In this document: positions 1 to 6,157 of the stretch, piece after piece
Position numbering within the stretch: the stretch's first letter is position 1
Layout of the letters: every line of letters starts with the position of its first letter
Assembly (NCBI GenBank): GCA_003573635.1
Contig: QUTJ01031189.1
Location: forward strand, 1 to 10,262
Direction: 5' to 3'
Source of the DNA: Goniomonas avonlea
Taxonomy: Eukaryota; Cryptophyceae; Goniomonadida; Goniomonadaceae
DNA length: 10,262 nt
Translations under genes and position numbers: made by a program
The notes under the pieces: generated by a model
Told to the model about the DNA's origin: nothing
Database searches by the model: none
What the model saw: only the letters and a program-made list of their open reading frames with translations

Positions 1-1
1 T

Positions 2-260
2 GGTGCTGGCGGCGGCGGTGGTGGGGGTGGGATGGATGCTGAGTTGGCTGCTCTTGCGGCGTTACTTGGGGGTCAGGCGCCAGCCCTGGTGAGTGTGTGT
101 TGTCCGCGGAGCATGAAGCAGCAGTTGCTTCATGTTCTCTTACTCCAGTTCCCGCCCACTCCACCCTCCTGCCCCACTCTCTGCCTCCACGTCCCCCTCT
201 CCCTTCAGGCAGGTCCTCACGGATCTGTGGCCGCTCAGCTGTTCTGGAATGGTTCGAGAG

Positions 261-319
<59 letters not shown>

Positions 320-1181
320 CGCTCTGTGGGTCCGTTTCTCTCCCTCTCCCGTCTCCCTCTCCCAGTGTGCTGCTGATCCTTCCCCTCTCTTCTCCCTCCC
401 CTCCCTCGTCCCTCCGACCCCCTCCGTCCGTCCCGACCCTCCCAATCGAACCTGAGTTCTAGAGTGTCTAGAGAGCTTCCTAGTTGGCGGAAAGTGGGAG
501 AGAGACGCACACAACGGGACAGTGACAGCCGAGGCACACAGAGACAGAGACCGATCCCCCCCCCCACCCCTCCTTCGTCTCGAGAAAAACATTGACAACC
601 GACACCCGCAGTCTCCACCATCGAACCCCGCTGGTTCGTCCGCTTCCATGGCGAGCAGCACTGCGCCCTCCTCCTCCAGTGGCAACGACATGGCCCTACT
701 GCAGCAGCTTTCCGGCCTCAGCGGCAACATCGACCTTGCTGAGCTTCTTGCCAGCGTCGCAGGCGCCACTTCTCAGTCGTCCACGACCGAAACGGCTCCG
801 AAACAAGAGCCGTTTGTCCCGCAGCAGCAAGCACAATCGTGGCAGCCGCCACCAGTTCCACCGCCGCAGCAGCCACCACAGCACCCCCACCAACAACACG
901 CTCCACCACAGCACCCACCAATGGGCCAGGGCGGATCAATAATGGGGCCAGGCGGAATGGGACCGGGGGGGGGGCGTGGTGATTGGTCCGGGGCCGGTGG
1001 CGGTGGCCATCCTGGTTGGCAAGGTGGCGTCGGCGCTCCAATGCGACCGCCAGGGGGGCCACCTCCTGGCTTTCATTCGGGGCCTGGCATGATGGGGATG
1101 CGACCACCACCCCCAGGGTTCGGAGCACCGCCAGACTATCGCCGAGGCCCAGGGCAGAATGGAGGGATGGGAGGGTGGTAG
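2..1181 (+). CDS. Gly/Pro/Gln-rich protein, 3' part only (cut at left edge)
   Basis: Proposed join is 2-88 and 612-1181. The first exon is open from the window edge and encodes a poly-Gly run, then an Ala/Leu-rich helix (ELAALAALLGG). It ends at a strong donor, GTGAGT, at 89. The last exon ends at TAG 1179-1181. It begins Ser-rich, contains a second Leu/Ala helix (DLAELLASVAG), then a Gln/Pro stretch (about 810-920) and a Met/Gly/Pro tail with PPPG and GPGM motifs. The phase-0 acceptors that keep this frame are at 611 and at 704 or 707, so the junction is uncertain. A very good acceptor also exists at 208, but its exon runs into the TC tract and stops at 376. The low-complexity tail resembles those of RNA-binding or splicing proteins, but no domain is visible and I do not recognise the family. 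The 3' exon could also be a separate gene starting at the ATG at 648. Confidence 0.42.
263..316. repeat. (TC)27 microsatellite
   Basis: This is an uninterrupted run of 27 TC dinucleotides inside the proposed long intron (89-611) of the left-edge gene. It is followed by further pyrimidine-rich sequence to about 430. In reading frames it gives only Ser-Leu or Arg-Glu runs, which are artefacts. A pyrimidine tract of this length could influence splicing of the flanking acceptors, but that is inference. Confidence 0.97.
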
Positions 1182-1315
1182 CAGGGTTTTCCAAATTGTT
1201 GGATGCCCTTGGCTGAGCGATGTGAGTGCACTGACGTCAGTTATCGAGACGGGTGCAGCACTCGAGTATGCAGAGAAATAGAGCTGCGCAGCCCTTGCAG
1301 TTTTTACCCTGGCCA

Positions 1316-1501
1316 TGGCTTTCGACGCAAGATACTTCCCTCCACACAAAATTTGGGTGCAACGTTAACAATGGCGATCCATCCAAGATGGAAACGCAAA
1401 CGAGCGAGAAAAAAGCCATGGTGAGTGAGTTCAGGCAGCGAGGCAATCTAGGAGTGCGACCGTCATCCGCCCGCATGCAATGACGGGCAAGCAGACCAGA
1501 A
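1316..1501 (+). repeat. Diverged direct duplication, copy A
   Basis: This segment matches 1510-1995 in the same order and orientation. The anchors are an identical 15-mer at 1316-1330 and 1510-1524, a 19/20 match (TGCAACGTTAACAA then YGGCGA) at 1358-1377 and 1807-1826, the GATCCATCC..AGATGGAAA block, the AAGCCATGG / CAGCCATGG block, and the GCAATG..GGGCAAGCA block near 1475 and 1965. Copy A is compact at about 185 bases. No transposase frame or target-site duplication is evident. Confidence 0.75.
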
Positions 1502-1509
1502 CTTTACTT

Positions 1510-1995
1510 TGGCTTTCGACGCAATACACCTCCGTTCACCCCCAACCTCGATACCCACGCAACCTCAACCCTCCATTCAACATCAGCATTCCATGCAACT
1601 TACTTCAAACCTCGACAACAAGTCAACCTCAACCCGGTCATCCTCAGCCCCCGTTCAGCCTACTCCGCCTCTCGGTTCAACTTCAAGCCTCCGTCCACCT
1701 CAACCCTCCGTTCAACAACAGCACTCCAGCCAACTTCAACCCTCCGTTCAACCTCCACACTTAGTCACACACAGTCCATCCTCACCCACACACACACACA
1801 GTTGGTTGCAACGTTAACAACGGCGACAACCACCGTGATCCATCCACAGATGGAAAAAGCAAGACAGTGAGGAAACAGCCATGGGCAGTGGGTTCCTGGC
1901 GAGTCAATCTGGAACCACACCTATCAGGTGCAAACGACCGATATCCCTTCGTCATCCGTTGCCCCATGCAATGGAGGGCAAGCAACCAAAACCGG
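1510..1995 (+). repeat. Diverged direct duplication, copy B (expanded)
   Basis: This is the second copy of the segment at 1316-1501, starting only about 9 bases after copy A ends. It is longer because about 260 bases of CAACCTC-rich minisatellite plus a CA run sit between the first and second anchors. Identity outside the anchors is patchy, so the duplication is old. Either copy could be a degenerate non-coding element; no gene product is supported. Confidence 0.72.
1538..1762 (+). repeat. CAACCTC / TTCAAC minisatellite
   Basis: This is an imperfect satellite. The 16-mer CAACCCTCCRTTCAAC occurs at 1566-1581, 1701-1716 and 1737-1752. The first two copies lie inside a longer matching unit that runs on into CAnCAGCAyTCC. 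Related CAACCTC and GTTCAACTTCAA words fill the gaps. It lies inside copy B of the direct duplication and is absent from copy A. A short CA run follows at about 1789-1799. Confidence 0.8.
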
Positions 1996-2511
1996 AAGCA
2001 CCTGGAAACGTAAAGCACATTCACAAACAAGCAAACAAAATCAGCTGGCGAAGCTGGGTCTTGCGTCTTCATGAGTGGGTTTCACAGTTGAATTTATATT
2101 TAAAGATCGGAATTGGACAGTGCGCTTCAAAAAAAATGGCCAGGAGAAGCTCAGTACTCCTTGACTCTCTTATTTCTCGCTTCATCATTGTCCTTAGAGG
2201 CAGCGGCCTCCTGTCGTTCTTTCCCTGCCACAAGCAAGACCACACCTGCATGATGTCAGCGACACGTACACGGCAAGCGCAGGGAGTACCTACACCCCCG
2301 AGGACACAAGAGAAAAACGCAGCCGGCTCGTTGTACAAGCCACTGCGTCAGCAAGTTAGCACAGAGAAGCGACTGGCGTCTGCGTGAACGTACGCATGAA
2401 GAAGCCTCCGCAAGCCCATCACAAAACAACGAGACGAGCGTCACCCGTCAACGTCAAAGTCTGACTGTCAACGAGCCAAAGGTGGACGAGGAGCCAAAAG
2501 CTCCCCGAAAA

Positions 2512-3231
2512 ATGGGAGACTCTGACGCGCTTGAGCCCTTGCTCCGCGGACCGGATGGGACGAACCTGGCATTAGAGTTAGCTGATTTGCTGCCCGAGCC
2601 TATCAGATCGGCAGCAAATGCCACCAAGCTTCGCCAAAACTGCCTTGTCGTCGCTGGGACGATTTGTGTGTTCATCGTCCCGCTGGTCGAGATTCTGATG
2701 TTCGTATTCCTGCATTCTTCAACCCGTGCACCTGTTCTTGCTCAGTGGTTGTTTGCCTGCGGAGTGACCCAGCTGTTTTCGTTGGGCATCTACCTCGGAG
2801 TGGGGCGAAGCGAATCCCCAACATCACAATCCTACGAGATGCGGGTCTGGGTCCTGGCGCCACCTCTTTGCCTATACCTTGGTGCGTTTCATCTTCTCAT
2901 TGCATTTTCTTGTCTGACCCTTCCTGTAGCTGGTCTGTACCTGGTCTTCAAATACCTCCCAACCTGTCACGGCTGGGGCGATCCCGTGTTCAACACGGTT
3001 GTGTTGTCATATTTCTTTTGTTTTTTTGTGTTTCTAGTGCTTTCAAACTGGTGTTTATTCTACTTGATCTGGGTGAAACGGGAAGAAGAGGGGTGGATGT
3101 CAAAGGACGCCCTCAAATCGGATTGGCCTCTTGCTGCAACCAAGGTCCTCCTTGTCCTTCTGGTGGATTGCCTTTTACTTGAGGTCGTTTACGCGGTGTG
3201 GCATCGAGGCGTCGAGCAAGCCCGGTATTGA
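2512..3231 (+). CDS. Multi-pass membrane protein of unknown family
   Basis: The ATG at 2512 has a favourable context (A at -3, G at +4), and the frame ends at TGA 3229-3231, giving 239 residues if unspliced. The N-terminus (about 1-42) is hydrophilic and probably cytosolic. Hydrophobic segments follow at about 45-68, 76-96, 112-147, 160-188 and 208-229, so about five membrane spans are likely. A charged loop (VKREEEGWMSKDALKSDW, about 188-205) precedes the last span. There is no signal peptide and I do not recognise the family. A possible 48-base in-frame intron (2882-2929) would remove 16 residues and shorten the over-long third hydrophobic segment to a normal span, giving 223 residues. The frame stays open from 2482, but only through a GTG, which is unlikely as a nuclear start. 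The V-ATPase subunit D gene starts about 350 bases downstream on the same strand; no functional link is shown. Confidence 0.72.
   Translation: MGDSDALEPLLRGPDGTNLALELADLLPEPIRSAANATKLRQNCLVVAGTICVFIVPLVEILMFVFLHSSTRAPVLAQWLFACGVTQLFSLGIYLGVGRSESPTSQSYEMRVWVLAPPLCLYLGAFHLLIAFSCLTLPVAGLYLVFKYLPTCHGWGDPVFNTVVLSYFFCFFVFLVLSNWCLFYLIWVKREEEGWMSKDALKSDWPLAATKVLLVLLVDCLLLEVVYAVWHRGVEQARY
2882..2929 (+). other. Candidate in-frame 48-base intron in the membrane-protein gene
   Basis: The donor GTGCGT matches donors used in the V-ATPase gene. A CTGAC branch-like site lies at 2914-2918 and is followed by a pyrimidine tract and GTAG. The length of 48 is typical for this genome, is divisible by three and has no stop, so both spliced and unspliced messages stay in frame. 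Removal joins G to CT and gives Ala before GLYLVFKYLP. T-rich membrane-span codons can mimic a polypyrimidine tract, so this is a candidate only. Confidence 0.5.
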
Positions 3232-3583
3232 TACTCAGAATTATTATTCGAGGCTCCGGTCCTTCTGAGACTGCTTGTGGAAGCAATACGAGCTATTCTG
3301 TGAGATTTATAAAATTCCTCACTCATTGTACACCGACTCCAGTTATTTCCCTGCGGCTGTTTCACTGCTCGACACTCGAAAATGCATGGATTTGCACACC
3401 AATTGCGATGCACACCACCACAGAGCGGAGAGCTCAAAAAAAACATTGTCCCGTATATACAAGACCTATCGTTATCGGACAAGAAACACGCTCAGTTTCG
3501 TTTCAGGAAACCTGGGTTGCCGTCAGGGGTCAAACTGGACTTTGACATCCTGAGGATAGTCTTGGCCTTGAGAATCGCCTGCA
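3232..3583 (+). promoter_or_regulatory. Upstream region of V-ATPase D, with a TATA-like motif at 3308-3314
   Basis: This 352-base gap lies between the stop of the membrane-protein gene and the subunit D ATG. It contains TATAAAA at 3308-3314, about 270 bases before the ATG, and a weaker TATATA at about 3454-3459. The open frames across it show no domain. The 3' end of the upstream transcript and the 5' leader of the next must both lie here. The TATA assignment is inference. Confidence 0.3.
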
Positions 3584-4683
3584 ATGTCGTCCGCCAAGGT
3601 CCTCCCCAGCCGCATGTGCGCCAGTTTCTAGTCATAGGCCGGTGTCTGACAGTTAAATATTACCAGGGCTCTCACAGCCACCAAGGGTCGTCTTAAGGGC
3701 GCAGTCAACGGGCACAGGCTGCTCAAGAAGAAGTCGGATGCGCTGACCGTGCGTCTCCGCGCAATTTTGAAGCAGATCTATGATGTGCGTGGCGGTTGCA
3801 AAATGCTGTGCATTTGTTCATGGTTCGGAACAGGAGAAGAAGGCCATGGGTAGCAACTTCAAGGAGTCTTTCTTTTCCCTGGCAGAAGTGTATTACACTG
3901 CCGGCGAGGATATCAAGTCTGTTTTTCAGCGATTGATGCCCCTTGCTGACTGACCGTAGGTACACAATCTTGGAGAGCGCCGCCAAGCCTAACACAATGG
4001 TCACAATGAAGGTCGACAACGTCGCCGGTGTGCAGCTGCCCATCTTCGAGAAGGTCAACCATGAAGGTCTGTCCGCTTCGTCGCTCTGGTGACTTCTCTG
4101 ACCCCTTTTCAGTCTCCACCGATTCCTACACGGGTCTTGCGCGAGGTGGTCAGCAAATGCAGAAGAGCCGAACTGCCTTCCAGAGGTCTTTGGATTGTCT
4201 CATCTCGCTGGCGTCCCTGCAGGTGAAATTGTAACCCTTGCTTTGGCTCAGAATCCCACCGATACCGCAGACCTCCTTCGTGACTCTGGACAGCGCTCTG
4301 AAAATCACCAACCGACGCGTGAACGCGTTGGAATACGTCGTGATCCCTCGCATTGAGCAGACAGTTTCTTACATTTTGACTGAGCTGGATGAGATGGAGC
4401 GCGAGGAGTTTTTCCGGTTTGTTTGGACTCTGGAACTTCTGAGCTTGCTCACCTTTCCTCCAGCTTGAAAATGATTCAGAAGACCAAGAAGCGTATAATT
4501 AAGGAGAAAGAGGCTTTGGCCAAGCTCCTGGAGGAGCAGGCTGGCGGAGCAGCTCCCGAACGTGAGTCCAAAGATCTTGTCCCCTAACAGTGCCAGGCAA
4601 TGCCCTTCTGAACACTGACACTTTCTCCAGCTCGCGACATGCTTGCAGAGATGACGCAGAAGGATGACGACCTCATCTTCTAA
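3584..4683 (+). CDS. ATP6V1D: V-type proton ATPase subunit D (central rotor stalk), complete, eight exons
   Basis: Exons are 3584-3615, 3667-3784, 3834-3916, 3960-4066, 4113-4222, 4271-4416, 4464-4561 and 4631-4683 (TAA). They give 248 residues, close to the 247 of the human protein. Introns are 51, 49, 43, 46, 48, 47 and 69 bases, all GT-AG. Subunit D is the long coiled-coil axle of the V1 sector; it turns inside the A3B3 ring and couples ATP hydrolysis to proton pumping in endomembranes. Family blocks seen in order are [26 protein letters not shown] (N-terminal helix), [81 protein letters not shown] (C-terminal helix), and a final acidic DDDLIF. Every junction is fixed by homology. The start is the only ATG giving the family N-terminus. 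It appears intact, with no frameshift. Yeast calls this gene VMA8. Confidence 0.96.
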
Positions 4684-5460
4684 AGGGCCACGGACTCCCC
4701 GCTCAGCTTGGAGTTGTGGTTGCGGCCCTGCCCGCACATTCGTCCCCTGTTTGTGAGGGCGGGGAGGAGAGTTTTGAAGATCACCAGACGTTTCTGTGAT
4801 CTGAGACAATTGGTTGTGCCTTAATCGACGCCCGGGATGGCGCGAGCCCATGACCTCTCCAATTGAATTCATTTCTTACAGCCTCGTCTAACCCCGTCTC
4901 TGCTGTGAAACATATGATATCCCGTCGACAACCAAGATCATACACGCGCACAAGCACGAGTTGGGGACTCAAGACGTAGAATGCACCAAAAATCACCAAT
5001 CAAGGCTCGAGTCATCGTCATGCGAGGCGAGACGGACGTCAGCTAAGGGCTGTATGAGGATAAATACGCGCCAGTTGGTTCTAGGCAACATGTCGCAGCA
5101 ATAGTCTATCCGCGAGCTTGCGGGATCAAGGATAGTTTAGCGTGAAAACAGAGAAATAAGTCATCAGGTTAGTACTTCATCGGGGAATCTTTTCGCCAGA
5201 GAGCTCCCGCGCGAATGAGTTGCGTGGAGAGCAGGCAGCCTCAGCCACACGTTGTAGATCCCGGTCCGAAATCGTTGTGTGGAGAGCTGTCACACTCAAC
5301 CGCACGTTCTAGATCCCGGACAATGGGGAATGCGAAAGAAAAACACCCGACAAACGCAAAATGTTACAGGGCACAAGCGAGCCAGGCCAGAACGGCAAAT
5401 GCCACACACACGACCTCCGCAATCCGGTCGGGCCACCCTATATAGTGCCTACGGCCACCG
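4684..5460. other. Intergenic region downstream of V-ATPase D
   Basis: This stretch holds the 3' untranslated region of the V-ATPase gene and then no supported gene. Open frames on either strand are short and lack any domain. A two-copy tandem repeat lies at 5221-5325 and a TATATA word at about 5438-5443, just before the first minisatellite. I found no tRNA or other RNA structure by eye and no clear polyadenylation signal. Confidence 0.55.
5221..5325. repeat. Two-copy tandem repeat of about 55 bp
   Basis: The copies begin with TGYGTGGAGAGC at 5221 and 5276. They share CTCARCCRCACGTT, one variable base, then TAGATCCCGG. A short open frame spans both copies but only reflects the repeat. The function is unknown. 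Confidence 0.8.
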
Positions 5461-5700
5461 TTCGCTGTTGCCCCCCCACCGGGGGGGGCTCGTCAAGATC
5501 ACCACGATCACCATAATTGGCGCCGACTCGTCAGGATCATCATGGTCACCCCTCATCATGATCACCACGATCACCACAACTGGCGCCGCTAGCATCGGGG
5601 CCGACTCGTCAAGATCATCATGATCACGGACCGACTCGTCGATCACCACGATCACGGACCGACTCGTCAAGATCATCATGATCACCGGCACCGACTCGAT
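5461..5700. repeat. GATC-rich minisatellite, block 1
   Basis: Imperfect units of about 30 bases are built on CCGACTCGTCAAGATCATCA then TGATCACGGA. CCGACTCGTC occurs at 5523, 5601, 5631 and 5659, with a variant at 5691. The left end (5461-5500) resembles the C-tract plus CGTCAAGATC part of the 60-bp unit in block 2, so the blocks are related. GATC words are very dense. Read on the minus strand, parts encode DHDDLDES, like the tail of the SANT-domain protein. Confidence 0.85.
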
Positions 5701-5743
5701 CTCAGCCGCAAGTCGAACGGCACGCGTCAGGGCTCTAACACGA

Positions 5744-5781
5744 TTAACACGAAGCCAGACGGGTAGTTTCGGCTTCGTTAA
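5744..5781. other. Hairpin between the two minisatellite blocks
   Basis: An inverted repeat pairs TTAACACGAAGCC (5744-5756) with GGCTTCGTTAA (5771-5781). It forms an 11-bp stem with a 2-base bulge and a 14-base loop. It lies in unique sequence 3' of the SANT gene. It could be a transcript-end structure for that minus-strand gene or just chance; there is no U-run as in a bacterial terminator. Confidence 0.45.
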
Positions 5782-5859
5782 GGCGGTGGCTGTACTTGCC
5801 GATTTGGCGCTAAAATCACTATCACCAACGCACCATCACTGATGCCTTTCAACCGCGGC

Positions 5860-6157
5860 TGTGTTGTTCTCCCCCGGGGGAAATCGTCAAGATCGTCACG
5901 ATCACCGGCGCCAACCGCCGCTGTTACTTCCCCCCGGAGGTCAAAGATCATCACGATCACCGGCGGCTTCTACCAACCGTCGCCGTTGCCCCCCCGGAGG
6001 TCAAAGATCATAACGATCACCGGCGGCTTCTACCAACCGTCGCTGTTGTTCCCCCCACCCGGGGAATCGTCAAGATCATCACGATCACCGCCGTCCACTG
6101 CCACCCGTCGGTCCCTCCCACCGGGGGACTCGTCCAGATCGTCGCGATCGCCCACGA
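5860..6157. repeat. 60-bp GATC-rich minisatellite, block 2, crossing a stop codon
   Basis: About five units can be aligned on the CGATCAC (or CGATCGC) word near 5899, 5955, 6015, 6083 and 6145. Each carries a C/G tract, a GTCAAGATC or TCAAAGATC core, and a CCAACCGYCG or similar spacer. The central units 5931-5990 and 5991-6050 match at 56 of 60 positions, which indicates recent duplication. The stop codon of the minus-strand SANT gene (6030-6032) lies inside one unit, and the same three bases recur at 5970-5972 in the next. Confidence 0.88.

Larger units (their letters stand above)
1182..2511. other. Intergenic region without a convincing gene
   Basis: About 1.3 kb separates the TAG at 1181 from the ATG at 2512. 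The longest open frame (1881-2387, plus) has no domain, and its sequence overlaps a duplicated segment. The region holds a diverged direct duplication, a CAACCTC-type minisatellite and a short CA run, all listed separately. A TATA-like AT-rich patch lies near 2093-2105, about 400 bases before the membrane-protein start. It could be a core promoter only if there is a long 5' leader or a leader intron. From 2110 to 2480 I see nothing else of note. Confidence 0.6.

Noticed and set aside
32-376. Ser-Leu repeat protein reading through the GTGAGT donor and the TC tract
   Set aside because: The Ser-Leu run is simply TC repeat translated. The donor at 89 and the Gly/Pro exon downstream favour an intron.
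140-769. Long minus-strand open frame (about 209 residues) across the TC tract
   Set aside because: Its centre is an Arg-Glu dipeptide run made by the microsatellite, and it overlaps the better-supported plus-strand coding tail.
1237-2072. Minus-strand frames in both duplication copies sharing a weak DGS..LLTL similarity
   Set aside because: The likeness follows from the DNA duplication itself; the frames are short, with no recognisable product.
1881-2387. 168-residue plus-strand open frame
   Set aside because: It shows no domain, hydrophobic pattern or compositional bias of a protein, and its first part overlaps the duplicated non-coding segment.
2998-3037. Second possible intron in the membrane-protein gene, ending TTTCTAG
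   Set aside because: The 40-base removal, or the alternatives of 37 or 52 bases, would shift the frame and stop early, whereas the unspliced frame gives a good membrane span.
4369-4872. Minus-strand open frame opposite the V-ATPase D 3' end
   Set aside because: It is a shadow of exons whose plus-strand protein is firmly identified.
5461-6157. CRISPR-like array
   Set aside because: The units are degenerate, contiguous and lack constant repeats with unique spacers, in a eukaryotic context; this is a minisatellite.
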